Shown here: piece by piece, positions 28,196 to 37,822 of the stretch
Numbering within the stretch: the stretch's first letter is position 1
Layout: every line of letters starts with the position of its first letter
Assembly (NCBI GenBank): GCA_030649335.1
Contig: JAUSLL010000089.1
Location: 1-64,000, forward strand
DNA from: Parvibaculum sp.
GTDB taxonomy: Bacteria; Pseudomonadota; Alphaproteobacteria; Parvibaculales; Parvibaculaceae
Length of the DNA: 64,000 nucleotides
Direction of reading: 5' to 3'
Program-made: the position numbers and the translations under genes
Notes under the pieces: generated by a model
The model's database searches: none
What the model was told of the DNA's origin: nothing
The model's input: only the letters and a program-made list of their open reading frames with translations

Positions 28196-30919
28196 ATGGC
28201 TAGCTTCGGCGCTCTCGCCAAGCGGTTGTTCGGCAGCGCCAACGACCGCAAGCTCAAAGCTTACACAACGCGGGTCAACGAGATCAACGCGTTCGAACCG
28301 GCCATTTCAGCCCTCAGCGACGACGATCTGAAAGCCAAGACCGCCGAATTCCGCGCCCGCCTTGAAGCCGGCGCGACGCTCGACGATCTTCAGGCCGAAG
28401 CCTTTGCCACGGTGCGCGAAGCCGCCCAACGTGCGCTCGGTCAACGCCACTATGACACCCAGCTCATGGGCGGCATGGTGCTGCATGACGGCAAGATCGC
28501 CGAAATGAAAACCGGTGAAGGTAAAACACTTGTTGCCACCCTCGCCTGCTATCTGAACGCGCTGCCCGGCAAAGGCGTCCATGTCGTCACCGTCAACGAC
28601 TACCTTGCCAAACGCGACAGCGAATGGATGGCGCAGGTCTACAACTTCCTCGGCATGACCACCGGCGTCATTCTGCACGGGCTGGACGACAACGAACGCC
28701 GCGACGCCTATGCCGCCGACATCACCTACGGCACCAACAACGAATACGGCTTCGACTATCTGCGCGACAACATGAAATATCAGGTCGCCGCCATGGTGCA
28801 GCGCCGCCACGCCTATGCGATCGTCGACGAAGTGGACTCGATCCTCGTTGACGAAGCCCGCACGCCGCTCATCATTTCCGGCCCGCTCGACGACAAGTCG
28901 GAACTCTACATCTCCATCGACGACATCATCCCGATGATTGCCGACGAAGACTTCGAACTCGATGAAAAACAGCGCACCGTCAACCTGACGGAAGACGGCA
29001 ACGAGAAGATCGAGGCGATCCTCGCCGAACGCAGCATTCTCAAAGAAGGTTCGCTCTACGACATCGAGAACATCACCATTGTCCACCATGTGCAGAACGC
29101 GCTGAAGGCGCACAAGCTGTTCCAGAAGGACAAGGACTATATCGTCAAGGGCGACAAGCTCATGATCATTGACGAGTTCACCGGCCGCATGATGGAAGGC
29201 CGCCGCTATTCAGACGGTTTGCATCAGGCGCTCGAAGCCAAGGAACGCGTGACGATCCAGCCGGAAAACCAGACGCTGGCCTCGATCACCTTCCAGAATT
29301 ATTTCCGCATGTACGAAAAGCTTTCCGGCATGACGGGCACGGCGCTGACCGAAGCCGACGAATTCATGGACATCTATGGCCTTGAAGTGATCGAAGTGCC
29401 GACCAACCGGCCTATTGCGCGTATTGACGAGGACGACGAAGTCTATCGTTCGGCCCGCGAAAAATATGAAGCCATCGTGCTTGAACTTGACGATTGCGTG
29501 AAGCGCGGCCAGCCCGTGCTCGTCGGCACCGTGTCGATTGAGAAATCCGAAACGCTGTCTGAATTCCTCAAGAAGAAAAAGATCAAGCACAACGTCCTGA
29601 ACGCGCGCTATCACGAGCAAGAAGCTTACATTGTGGCGCAGGCCGGTGTGCCCGGCTCGATCACCATCGCCACCAACATGGCCGGTCGCGGCACCGACAT
29701 TCAGCTCGGCGGCAACCTTGAAATGCGCGTCGCCGACGAGACAGCGGGCATCGAGGACGAGCGCAAGCGCGAACGCAAGATCGAAGAGATCAAAGCCGAC
29801 ATCGCTGCCAAGAAGGAAGCCGCCAAAGACGCGGGCGGCCTCTACATCATCGGCACCGAACGCCACGAAAGCCGCCGCATCGACAACCAGCTGCGCGGCC
29901 GCTCAGGCCGTCAGGGCGATCCGGGACGTTCCAAGTTTTTCCTCTCGCTTGACGACGACCTGATGCGCATTTTCGGCACCGACCGCATGGAAGGCGTGCT
30001 GCAGAAGCTCGGCCTTAAAGAAGGCGAAGCGATCATCCATCCCTGGATCAACAAGGCGCTGGAAAAAGCCCAGCAAAAGGTTGAAGCGCGCAACTTCGAC
30101 ATGCGCAAGAATGTGTTGAAATATGACGACGTGATGAACGATCAGCGTCGCGTGATTTTCGATCAGCGCGTCGATCTGATGAACGCCCCCGACGTGGCTG
30201 AAACGATCACCGATATGCGCCATCAGGTGATCGACGGGCTTGTGACGACACATATTCCCGCCAAAGCCTATGCCGAACAATGGGACGCCGAAGGCCTCAA
30301 AGAAGCGATCACACTGACGCTCGGTCTTGATCTGCCGATCGCCGAGTGGGCTGCCGAAGAAGGCATTGCCGATCAGGAAATGCGCGACCGTCTTTATGAC
30401 GAGGCCGACCGCGCCATGGCGCAGAAGGTTGCCATGTCCGGCACCGACCTGATGCGTCAGGTGGAAAAAGCCGTGCTGCTGCAAACGCTCGATCATCACT
30501 GGCGCGAACATCTGATGATGCTCGACTATCTGCGTCAGGCCGTTGGCCTGCGCGGCTATGCGCAGCGTGACCCGCTGAACGAATATAAAGGGGAAGCCTT
30601 CGAGCTTTTCGAAAGCCTGCTCAACCGTCTGCGCGAAGACGTGACGCGCCAGATGATGAATGCGCAATTTGTGCAGGAAGCAGCGCCGCGCATTGAAGAC
30701 ACGCCGCTGCCGCAGATGCGGGCTGAACACATCAACCCGAACACCGGCGAGAATGAGTTCGACGGCGGCAACGAGGCGGGCAACCGCCCGGCGCGCAATG
30801 CACCGCCCGTCGCCGTGAACCCCAATGACCCGACGACATGGGGCAAGGTCGCACGCAACGAAGCCTGCCCTTGCGGCTCGGGCAAGAAGTTCAAACATTG
30901 CCACGGGTCTTTTGCCTGA
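28196..30919 (+). CDS. secA: Preprotein translocase ATPase SecA
   Basis: Motor that pushes unfolded preproteins through SecYEG. From ATG 28196 it is 907 aa, the normal length, with GAGGAAA upstream; the track start is 89 residues too far. Walker A is MKTGEGKT near residue 102, [19 protein letters not shown] marks the DEAD motor, and the preprotein cross-linking, helical wing and scaffold regions follow. The C-terminus carries the zinc site [14 protein letters not shown], which contacts SecB and phospholipids. A strong terminator follows. Confidence 0.99.
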   Translation: MASFGALAKRLFGSANDRKLKAYTTRVNEINAFEPAISALSDDDLKAKTAEFRARLEAGATLDDLQAEAFATVREAAQRALGQRHYDTQLMGGMVLHDGKIAEMKTGEGKTLVATLACYLNALPGKGVHVVTVNDYLAKRDSEWMAQVYNFLGMTTGVILHGLDDNERRDAYAADITYGTNNEYGFDYLRDNMKYQVAAMVQRRHAYAIVDEVDSILVDEARTPLIISGPLDDKSELYISIDDIIPMIADEDFELDEKQRTVNLTEDGNEKIEAILAERSILKEGSLYDIENITIVHHVQNALKAHKLFQKDKDYIVKGDKLMIIDEFTGRMMEGRRYSDGLHQALEAKERVTIQPENQTLASITFQNYFRMYEKLSGMTGTALTEADEFMDIYGLEVIEVPTNRPIARIDEDDEVYRSAREKYEAIVLELDDCVKRGQPVLVGTVSIEKSETLSEFLKKKKIKHNVLNARYHEQEAYIVAQAGVPGSITIATNMAGRGTDIQLGGNLEMRVADETAGIEDERKRERKIEEIKADIAAKKEAAKDAGGLYIIGTERHESRRIDNQLRGRSGRQGDPGRSKFFLSLDDDLMRIFGTDRMEGVLQKLGLKEGEAIIHPWINKALEKAQQKVEARNFDMRKNVLKYDDVMNDQRRVIFDQRVDLMNAPDVAETITDMRHQVIDGLVTTHIPAKAYAEQWDAEGLKEAITLTLGLDLPIAEWAAEEGIADQEMRDRLYDEADRAMAQKVAMSGTDLMRQVEKAVLLQTLDHHWREHLMMLDYLRQAVGLRGYAQRDPLNEYKGEAFELFESLLNRLREDVTRQMMNAQFVQEAAPRIEDTPLPQMRAEHINPNTGENEFDGGNEAGNRPARNAPPVAVNPNDPTTWGKVARNEACPCGSGKKFKHCHGSFA

Positions 30920-30939
30920 CGGCTTGAAGACGACACATG

Positions 30940-30977
30940 AAAACGCCCGCCTCTCAAAAAAGAGGCGGGCGTTTTTT
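30940..30977 (+). terminator. Rho-independent terminator of secA
   Basis: A 15-bp stem, AAAACGCCCGCCTCT (30940-30954) with AGAGGCGGGCGTTTT (30961-30975), followed by T residues. Confidence 0.9.
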
Positions 30978-30985
30978 GTTTCTAT

Positions 30986-31069
30986 CGTCATTGCGAGCAG
31001 AGCGAAGCAATCCAGAACGGCATATGCGGAACAACCGGATTGCCGCGTCGCTTCACTCCTCGCAATGAC
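30986..31069. repeat. REP-type palindromic repeat (GTCATTGCGAG...CTCGCAATGAC)
   Basis: Terminal inverted repeats GTCATTGCGAG (30987-30997) and CTCGCAATGAC (31059-31069) enclose inner arms GCGAAGCAATCC and GGATTGC...CGCT. I know this sequence type as an interspersed repeat in many Alphaproteobacteria. It separates the secA terminator from the end of the MFS gene. Confidence 0.8.
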
Positions 31070-31075
31070 TGGGCT

Positions 31076-32413
31076 TTACTTGTCTCCGCCGACGAGCTTC
31101 TTGATGTCAGCTTCGTAGGTCTTGCCGGCCCAATAATAATGAACCGCCGCCCAGACGCCGATGAAGCTTGTGCCGAAGAGCGCCCAGCGCAGGCTCTCGA
31201 CGCCATAGGTCGGCGTGAGCCAATCGGAAATCAAGCCGACGGTGAGCGGGCCAAAGCCAAGCGCGATGAAATTCAGCACAAAGAGCATGACGGCAGAGGC
31301 CAGCGCGCGCATGTGAATGGGCGTGAGGCTCTGGATCATGGCAAAGCTCGGCCCGAGGTAGAAGGCACCGAGAAGCGACGACATGATATAGACCGGGATC
31401 ATGATAGTGAGATCGGATGACATATAAAAGACGATGAAAAGCGGCATGCCGAGAATTTTGGCCACCGCAATGATCCAGGCGTTCCAGCGCATATCTGTGC
31501 GCGATAGGCGGTCGGCCAGATAGCCGCCGATGAGGGCGCCAAGCCCGCCGATGAAACCTGCCGTGAGGCCGAAGATCAAACCGATCTTGGTCATGTCGAG
31601 GCCGAGCGAACGGGAAAAGAAAGACGGCCCGAAAATCAACCCGCCATAACCTACGAAGGACACAAGCGTGAGGCCAATGATGATGTGGCGGGCCGACCGC
31701 GTGGACCAGAGATGCACGAACACATGCCAGAGCGCCATCACATAGGACCCGAGCGACGCCTTGCTCTTATGGGCTTCTGCCTGCGCCAACCCGTCGGTGA
31801 CACCGCGCACCGGCTCGTCCATCGTGTAACGAACAAGCAAAGCGATTAGCAGACCCGGCAGACCGACGACAAAGAAAGTGGCGCGCCAGCCATAGTTCTG
31901 GACGACATAGCCACCCACCACGAGACCGATCATGGCACCGAAATAAACGCCGATCGCATAGACCGACATGGCAGTGGAGCGCTGCTCTTTGGGATAGAGA
32001 TCCGCGATCATCGAATGGGAGGGCGGGCTAGAGCCGGCCTCACCGATACCGACGCCGATGCGCGCCAAAAGAAGATGCGAGAAGCTGCCCGCGAGTCCGC
32101 AGGCCGCCGTCATGCCCGACCAGACCGTGACGGCCAACGCCACGATGTTACGGCGGTTGCCACGGTCGGCCCACATGGCAATCGGCACGCCGAGCGTTGC
32201 GTAAAACAACGCAAAGACAAAGCCGCCCATGAGGCCAAGCAATGTGTCGCTGACGTCGAACGCCTGTTTGATCGAAGGCATCAGAATATTGACGATGCCG
32301 CGATCCACATGGCTCGATGTATAGGCGAGCGTCAGAATAATAAGGGCGTAGTGTTTCTTGAAGCCTGTGGCTTGCACAGGCGCACCTGCCCCGCCGACAA
32401 CATTGTCGCTCAT
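31076..32413 (-). CDS. MFS transporter (Spinster-like)
   Basis: Twelve-helix major facilitator of 445 aa from ATG 32413, which has an excellent GGGGAGGAT ribosome site; the track start is 23 residues too long. The family loop motif is seen as GVPIAMWADRGNRRNIV. The N-terminus (YALIILTLAYTSSHVDRGIVNILM) and GIGVGIGEAGSSPPSHSMIADLYP match the Spinster-like/aromatic-acid group common in sphingomonads and relatives. The substrate is unknown. It diverges from the epoxide hydrolase pair and may import or export their substrate or product. Confidence 0.88.
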   Translation of the reverse strand: MSDNVVGGAGAPVQATGFKKHYALIILTLAYTSSHVDRGIVNILMPSIKQAFDVSDTLLGLMGGFVFALFYATLGVPIAMWADRGNRRNIVALAVTVWSGMTAACGLAGSFSHLLLARIGVGIGEAGSSPPSHSMIADLYPKEQRSTAMSVYAIGVYFGAMIGLVVGGYVVQNYGWRATFFVVGLPGLLIALLVRYTMDEPVRGVTDGLAQAEAHKSKASLGSYVMALWHVFVHLWSTRSARHIIIGLTLVSFVGYGGLIFGPSFFSRSLGLDMTKIGLIFGLTAGFIGGLGALIGGYLADRLSRTDMRWNAWIIAVAKILGMPLFIVFYMSSDLTIMIPVYIMSSLLGAFYLGPSFAMIQSLTPIHMRALASAVMLFVLNFIALGFGPLTVGLISDWLTPTYGVESLRWALFGTSFIGVWAAVHYYWAGKTYEADIKKLVGGDK

Positions 32414-32584
32414 GTATCCTCCCCGAAGTGTCTTTTCATTTTTATTTTCACACACCTTAGAGAGCCAGCGCCCCTGCGGCAATGATAAGCGGCGGGGATA
32501 AGCGGCGGGCGATGGCCATTGCAGGGCGCGGGGCGACTGGCATAATGCCGCTCAACCAGAACAAGCTTCCCCGGAGGAACCCCC

Positions 32585-33778
32585 ATGTCCGTATCCGCGC
32601 CCGTCCCTTTCAAGATCGACATCCCGCAAATCACGCTTGATGTGATCGCCACCAAGGTTGCGGCTTATGAATGGCACGAGATGCCGGAGATTGCCGAAGG
32701 CGGCAACCGCTGGGCCTATGGCACCGACATGGTTTATATGCGTGAACTTTGCGACTACTGGCTCAAAAGCTACGACTGGCGCAAAGCCGAAGAGAAGCTC
32801 AACCGCTTTCCGCAATTTAAAGTGACGGTGGATGAACAGGAAATCCACTTCATCCATGTGAAGGGATCGGGCAGCAACCCCGAGCCGGTGCTGATGACAC
32901 ATGGCTGGCCGGGATCGGTGTTTGAATTTTTCGACGTCATCGAACAGCTCGCGCATCCTGAAAAATTCGGCGGCAATGCGGAAGACGGCGTGACACTCGT
33001 CCTGCCCTCGCTGCCGGGCTATGCCTTTTCCGGCAAACCCAAAACGCCCATCGGCCCCAAAGGCACCGCAGCCCTTTGGGACAAGCTGATGCGCGACGTG
33101 CTCGGCTATAAAACCTATATCGCGCAAGGCGGCGACTGGGGCTCCGTTGTGACGAGCTTCATCGGCTACAACCATTCGACACTCAAAGGCGGCGGCGCGA
33201 AAGCGATCCACCTCAATATGTTCGGCCTGCGCCCGCCCGCCTTCCCCGAAACAGAAGAAGAAAAAGCCTGGGCCGCCACAGCAGGCCTCACGTTTGAACT
33301 CGAAGGCGCTTACCTGCGTTTGCAGATGACAAAGCCGCAGACGCTGTCCTACGGCATGATGGACAGCCCCGTGGGTGCAGCCGCCTGGATCGTGGAAAAA
33401 TTCCACGCCTGGTCGGACAAGCGCGACGCCAAGGGCAACGAACACATCGAAAACGCTTTCAGCAAGGATCAACTGCTGACGAGCGTGATGATTTATCTCG
33501 TGACGAAAACCTTCAACACGGCCACATGGTTCTATCGCGGCATGTTTGAAGACGGCGGCAACAATATGGCTCCCGGCACCAGCATCGACATTCCGGTCGG
33601 CATTGCCTGCTACCCGAAAGAATTTCTCATCTTCCCGCCGCGCAGCCTGATGGACAAGGGCTACAACATCATCCAGTGGAACGAGTTCGACCACGGCGGC
33701 CATTTCGCGGCGATGGAAACAAAAGATGTGTTTGCAAAAGACGTCCGCACATTCGTCAAAGCGGTGAAGGCACAATGA
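32585..33778 (+). CDS. Epoxide hydrolase, EHN family (copy 1)
   Basis: Alpha/beta-fold epoxide hydrolase of 397 aa. An N-terminal EHN domain (about 8-115; YDWRKAEEKLNRFPQF) precedes the catalytic domain. The oxyanion motif HGWPG is at 106-110, the nucleophile is Asp184 in GGDWGS, and the general base is His373 in DHGGHFAAME. The long N-terminus places it with microsomal-type (juvenile hormone) epoxide hydrolases. GGAGGAA precedes the ATG. Its stop overlaps the start of a paralogue. Confidence 0.92.
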   Translation: MSVSAPVPFKIDIPQITLDVIATKVAAYEWHEMPEIAEGGNRWAYGTDMVYMRELCDYWLKSYDWRKAEEKLNRFPQFKVTVDEQEIHFIHVKGSGSNPEPVLMTHGWPGSVFEFFDVIEQLAHPEKFGGNAEDGVTLVLPSLPGYAFSGKPKTPIGPKGTAALWDKLMRDVLGYKTYIAQGGDWGSVVTSFIGYNHSTLKGGGAKAIHLNMFGLRPPAFPETEEEKAWAATAGLTFELEGAYLRLQMTKPQTLSYGMMDSPVGAAAWIVEKFHAWSDKRDAKGNEHIENAFSKDQLLTSVMIYLVTKTFNTATWFYRGMFEDGGNNMAPGTSIDIPVGIACYPKEFLIFPPRSLMDKGYNIIQWNEFDHGGHFAAMETKDVFAKDVRTFVKAVKAQ

Positions 33779-34974
33779 CCCATCGCATCATTCCCGCCGA
33801 TCCGTTCACGATCCGTGTTTCGGAAGGTGAGATCGAAGACCTGAAGCTGCGTCTTCAGCGCACCCGCTTTCCCAATGAGCCGCAAGGCAATGACCATTGG
33901 GACTACGGCACCAACCTTTCCTATATGGAACAACTCGTTGCCACATGGCGCGACGATTTTGATTGGCGGCAGGCTGAAAAAAACCTCAACCGCTTTCCGC
34001 AATATCGCGCGACCCTGACCGATGATGACGGCGAAGATCACGAAATCCACTTCATTTACGAGAAGGGATCGGGCAGCGATGCCGTGCCGCTGATCCTGAC
34101 GCATGGCTGGCCCTCGACCTTCCGCGAATTTCTCGATGTTGTGGACCCGCTGGCGCATCCTGAAAAATACGGCAAGTCCGGACCCGCCTTCGACGTGATC
34201 GTACCCTCGCTCGTCGGCTATGGTTTTTCATCCATTCCGCGCGCGCCCATCGGTCCCGCTGCCATTGCCGATCTGTGGCACCGGCTGATGACGGAGGTAC
34301 TGGGCTACGACACTTATGTTGCGCAGGCAGGCGACTGGGGCAGTTTCGTCACCTCGCGCCTCGCGCTGCAACATGCCGACAGTGTGCGCGCCATTCACCT
34401 GACCATGCTGCCGCTACGGCCATATCTGAAACATGAAAGCCAACCGCCCGTGAGCGCGGAAGAAGGCGCATGGATCAAAGAAATGGGCCAATGGTGGAAA
34501 CAGGAAGAAGGCTACCGCTCGATCCAATCGACAAAGCCGATGGCGCTGGCCTTCGCTCTGACCGACAGTCCGGCGGGACTGGCAGGTTGGCTCGCCGATA
34601 AATATTACCGGCTCGGCGACACGGACAAGACAACGACCATGGACGGCATGATCGCGCGTTTTCCCTTCGAGACAATACTGACGCAGCTTTCGATCTACTG
34701 GTTTACGGGCACGATCAACGCCGCCAATACGCTTTACAAGGCAGGACCGGCAGAAGGATCCGCGCTGCTCAAAGCAGGCGAGAAAGTAACCGTGCCTGTC
34801 GCCTATTCTGAATATCCGATGGACACATTGCCGATCACGCCACGCTCATGGGCGGAACGCGGCTACAACATCAAACGCTGGCGCGTGATGGACAAGGGCG
34901 GCCATTTCGCCGCGATGGAAGAACCGGAAATTTTTGCAGATGATGTGCGGGACGCTTTCGCCGAAATGCTCTAG
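33775..34974 (+). CDS. Epoxide hydrolase, EHN family (copy 2)
   Basis: Paralogue of the preceding gene, 399 aa, starting in an ATGA overlap so translation is coupled. Same layout: EHN domain (DFDWRQAEKNLNRFPQY), HGWPS at 110-114, nucleophile Asp187 in AGDWGS, base His377 in DKGGHFAAMEEPE. The two copies are clearly diverged, so this is an old duplication, possibly with different substrates or a mixed dimer. It ends in a 4-base convergent overlap with the PAS gene. Confidence 0.92.
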   Translation: MTHRIIPADPFTIRVSEGEIEDLKLRLQRTRFPNEPQGNDHWDYGTNLSYMEQLVATWRDDFDWRQAEKNLNRFPQYRATLTDDDGEDHEIHFIYEKGSGSDAVPLILTHGWPSTFREFLDVVDPLAHPEKYGKSGPAFDVIVPSLVGYGFSSIPRAPIGPAAIADLWHRLMTEVLGYDTYVAQAGDWGSFVTSRLALQHADSVRAIHLTMLPLRPYLKHESQPPVSAEEGAWIKEMGQWWKQEEGYRSIQSTKPMALAFALTDSPAGLAGWLADKYYRLGDTDKTTTMDGMIARFPFETILTQLSIYWFTGTINAANTLYKAGPAEGSALLKAGEKVTVPVAYSEYPMDTLPITPRSWAERGYNIKRWRVMDKGGHFAAMEEPEIFADDVRDAFAEML

Positions 34975-35501
34975 GCGGGAATGCCCGCGCCAATATCGAT
35001 CCAGCGCACATCCTCAAAACTCTGCACTTCGCGATAATCGCGCCCGTCAAAGCTGACGGATTCGGTGGGGCCGAAATAAGAGAGGATGAGCGGGTGACCG
35101 GACAGCCGGTGGGTCATCGGCAGGAACAAGACCTCGACACGCGACAGAATGCCGGAGGCTTCATGCGTGTGCAAAACGGATTGCCGTCCGCAAGGATGAT
35201 TGACCTGATGGTTGAGCATTTCGAGATAGGGCAGTCGCGCGGCAGGCGCGATGGAATCAAGATAATTTTTGCCCGTCGGGTCGGTGCCCATGCGTGCGAC
35301 AAGATCGGTGCCGATCAGGCGCATCTCGACACGATCAGGCGGCACGACTTCAAGAATTGTAACCGACGGCATCAGACGGTGAATGGCAGGCGGATTGAAT
35401 GTGCCGCGGTCGGGCACGAGGCCGACCTTAGGAAGCCCGTTCCAATATTCAAAAAATTGCCGCGCACCAGCCGATTGCAAGATTTCGGAAACAGGCGACA
35501 T
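34971..35501 (-). CDS. PAS domain-containing protein (PAS_5-like)
   Basis: A 176-aa protein that is nearly one PAS-fold domain (about 30-150) with no output domain. VTILEVVPPDRVEMRLIGTDLVARMGTDPTGKNYLD is the signature of the alphaproteobacterial PAS_5 family, which is usually of unknown function. It may sense a small ligand and act through partners. It overlaps the epoxide hydrolase stop by 4 bases tail-to-tail and lies 36 bases upstream of accA's 3' end region without being part of its operon head. Confidence 0.8.
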   Translation of the reverse strand: MSPVSEILQSAGARQFFEYWNGLPKVGLVPDRGTFNPPAIHRLMPSVTILEVVPPDRVEMRLIGTDLVARMGTDPTGKNYLDSIAPAARLPYLEMLNHQVNHPCGRQSVLHTHEASGILSRVEVLFLPMTHRLSGHPLILSYFGPTESVSFDGRDYREVQSFEDVRWIDIGAGIPA

Positions 35502-35537
35502 GTCTGACCAACCCTAGAAACGTTACGCTGTTTCCGG

Positions 35538-36497
35538 TCAGTTGACGCCTGTACGGCCGATTGCCAGAAACTTCTCACGACGCTGACGCTTAAGGCTCGC
35601 CGCGTCAAGCTTATCGAGGCCGCGCAATTCTTCTTCGATGGCGTCGCCGGTCTCTTTGATCATCTGTGTACGCTCGCGATGTGCGCCGCCGATGGGCTCG
35701 ACCAAAATACGGTCAATTACACCAAGCTGATGCAGGCTCTGCGCCGTGATTTTCAGCGCATTCGCCATATCCTGCGCCTTGTCGGATGAACGCCAAAGAA
35801 TAGACGCACCCGCTTCCGGCGAAATGACACTGTAGACAGCATGTTCGAGCATGAGCACGCGATTGCCCGTGGCCAAGGCCACAGCGCCGCCAGAGCCACC
35901 CTCGCCAATGATGACGGAGACAAGCGGCACACCAAGGCCAAGACAGCAATCGGTTGAACGGGCGATGGCTTCGGCCTGACCGCGCTCTTCGCCGCCGATG
36001 CCGGGATAGGCACCTGCCGTATCAACCAGCGTAATGACCGGAATGGCGAAACGCTCGGCAAGCTCCATCAGGCGCACGGCCTTGCGGTAGCCTTCGGGTG
36101 TTGCCATGCCGAAATTATGTTTCATGCGGCTCTGCGTGTCAGAGCCTTTTTCATGGCCCATAACCATGACGGAACGACCACGGAAGCGACCGAGACCACC
36201 GACAATGGCATAATCCTCGCCGAACACGCGGTCGCCCGCGAGCGGCGTGAAATCTTCGATGAGGCGTTCGACGTAATCGACAAAATGCGGACGGCGCGGA
36301 TGACGCGCGACCTGCAGCTTCTGCCACGGCGTCAGATCCTTGTAGAGGTCCTGCAGAAGGACCGCTGCTTTTTGCTCAAGCTTGGCCACTTCGTCGCTAA
36401 CGCTGACGCCTGTGTCCTGCGCCGCCAGAAGCCGCAGCTCCTGCACCTTGCCTTCAAGCTCGGCCAGCGGTTTCTCAAAGTCGAGATATGTATGCAT
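35538..36497 (-). CDS. accA: Acetyl-CoA carboxylase carboxyltransferase subunit alpha
   Basis: With AccD it transfers CO2 from carboxybiotin to acetyl-CoA, the first step of fatty acid synthesis. The 319-aa protein matches the family: [18 protein letters not shown] start, [27 protein letters not shown] and the crotonase-fold segment [23 protein letters not shown]. The PAS gene follows its 5' direction neighbour order on the same strand upstream of nothing else, so it appears to be transcribed from its own promoter. Confidence 0.97.
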   Translation of the reverse strand: MHTYLDFEKPLAELEGKVQELRLLAAQDTGVSVSDEVAKLEQKAAVLLQDLYKDLTPWQKLQVARHPRRPHFVDYVERLIEDFTPLAGDRVFGEDYAIVGGLGRFRGRSVMVMGHEKGSDTQSRMKHNFGMATPEGYRKAVRLMELAERFAIPVITLVDTAGAYPGIGGEERGQAEAIARSTDCCLGLGVPLVSVIIGEGGSGGAVALATGNRVLMLEHAVYSVISPEAGASILWRSSDKAQDMANALKITAQSLHQLGVIDRILVEPIGGAHRERTQMIKETGDAIEEELRGLDKLDAASLKRQRREKFLAIGRTGVN

Positions 36498-36821
36498 CTT
36501 GCTCTGGGATGGAGTGCTCAGGGAATTGGTCCTTCACTCGGACGATACGCGTTTCGGCAGCAACGAAAAGCATAGACGTAACTCTCCGGCGCGTACCCCT
36601 GAATTGCTCAGGAATTGGGCCGCACACTGGCTTTTGCCAGTCATATTGTCAACCGCCGCCGGTCTTTTTGGCCCTGCCAGCCCCCCGCCAGTGGCTCTTT
36701 CGCTGCGTTAACCGTTTTCCATAAGATCAATCCTCGCAAAGACCTGTCACAGCACGGCGCGCCCGCGCGTCTTGATGGCAGAACAATCGTTTTGACCCCA
36801 ATAAGCCGGATGGAGAGCCCG
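36498..36821. other. 324-bp divergent region between accA and the ECF41 operon
   Basis: No supported gene. It holds the ECF41-type promoter at 36745-36771 and, on the other strand, presumably the accA promoter, for which I see no clear match. Confidence 0.6.
36745..36771 (+). promoter_or_regulatory. Predicted ECF41 sigma factor promoter
   Basis: TGTCACA (36745-36751) is followed after 16 bases by CGTC (36768-36771). These are the -35 and -10 elements published for ECF41 promoters. It stands about 50 bases upstream of the first gene of the operon that encodes the ECF41 factor, implying autoregulation. Confidence 0.7.
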
Positions 36822-37226
36822 ATGGCCACCGACAAAACCCGCTGGAAACAAGCCGCATTAGCGCTCACCGCCCTGCTGCTGGCCGCCAATGCGCTCTACA
36901 TGCTGGCCGATCCGCTGAGCTGGTACGGCGCGGTGGAGGGTGTGCCGGACACCGGCCCCTTCAACCCCCATTTTGTGCGCGACATCGGTGTCGCTTATCT
37001 CACCTGCGCCCTTTGCGCGGCAGCAAGCGCACTTTGGCTGCGACAGGCAACAACCCTGATGAGCGTGGTGACGCTGTTCCTCGGGCTGCATGTGGGTCTG
37101 CACATCTGGGACATGGTCGCCGGTCGCCTGCCGCTCGACCATCTCATCATTGATGCGCCGGGCGTGCTCGGACCGACACTCGTCACCGCCGCCCTCGCCT
37201 GGTGGACCAGAGCGGAGCGCGCCTGA
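36822..37226 (+). CDS. Small four-helix membrane protein in the ECF41 operon
   Basis: A 134-aa integral membrane protein with about four hydrophobic segments (about 10-28, 48-66, 71-93 and 108-127); no catalytic motif is seen and I do not recognise its function. ATG 36822 was chosen because GGAGAG lies 7 bases upstream; ATG 36810 is an alternative, and the track start is not credible. It is the first gene after the ECF41 promoter and 29 bases upstream of the carboxymuconolactone decarboxylase-like gene. It could sense or respond to the same unknown signal. Confidence 0.8.
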   Translation: MATDKTRWKQAALALTALLLAANALYMLADPLSWYGAVEGVPDTGPFNPHFVRDIGVAYLTCALCAAASALWLRQATTLMSVVTLFLGLHVGLHIWDMVAGRLPLDHLIIDAPGVLGPTLVTAALAWWTRAERA

Positions 37227-37255
37227 CCTCTCCGAACCAAAGCAGGAGGGTTCCA

Positions 37256-37810
37256 ATGCTCAATGTCCTTATCGTACGCCTGTGCAAAACGCAGGAACGC
37301 GCCACCGGCGAAAGCATGGATTTTGTTCGCGACCTGCGTCGCGCCTCGCCTGGTGGTTTCTGGCGCTTTGCCTTTTTCACACCCATGGCCAGCTACCGCC
37401 GCGTGCTGCCTGTGGAAGCCTATGCGGTGGCAAAGATCGCGGCGGCACATTCGGAAGATTGCGGACCCTGTTTGCAGACGACCATCAATCTCGCCAAGGC
37501 TGACGGCGTAAGCGACACGATCATCCGCGCCGCTGTACTGGGCGATGTCAACGCGATGGACGAACGCACAGGTGCGGCTTTTGCCTTTGCACGCGCTGTT
37601 TGCGCTCATGACTTCGCGTCCGAGGAATTACGCCCTAAACTCATCGCCTGGTGGGGTGAAGCAGGCATTGCCGAACTGAGCCTTGCAATCTGCGCTTCGC
37701 GCCTTTTTCCGACGCTCAAACGCGGGCTTGGCCACGGACAGGCTTGCCAGCGCGTGGTGGTAGGCAAAGAGACTCTGCAAGTGACAGCACCCAACACCCA
37801 CGCTGCCTGA
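37256..37810 (+). CDS. Carboxymuconolactone decarboxylase/AhpD-like protein
   Basis: A 184-aa protein of the CMD/AhpD fold. The redox or catalytic pair CGPC is at 69-72 in AAHSEDCGPCLQTTINLAK, followed by a second helical half with GDVNAMDERTGAAFAFARAV. AGGAGG precedes the ATG. ECF41 sigma factors are known to sit beside such genes, which they control. The substrate of these ECF41-linked members is not established. It is followed 12 bases later by the sigma factor. Confidence 0.85.
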   Translation: MLNVLIVRLCKTQERATGESMDFVRDLRRASPGGFWRFAFFTPMASYRRVLPVEAYAVAKIAAAHSEDCGPCLQTTINLAKADGVSDTIIRAAVLGDVNAMDERTGAAFAFARAVCAHDFASEELRPKLIAWWGEAGIAELSLAICASRLFPTLKRGLGHGQACQRVVVGKETLQVTAPNTHAA

Positions 37811-37822
37811 CCCGACGGGATC

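Noticed and set aside
29903-30991. 362-aa ORF opposite secA
   Set aside because: Shadow of the secA C-terminal half.
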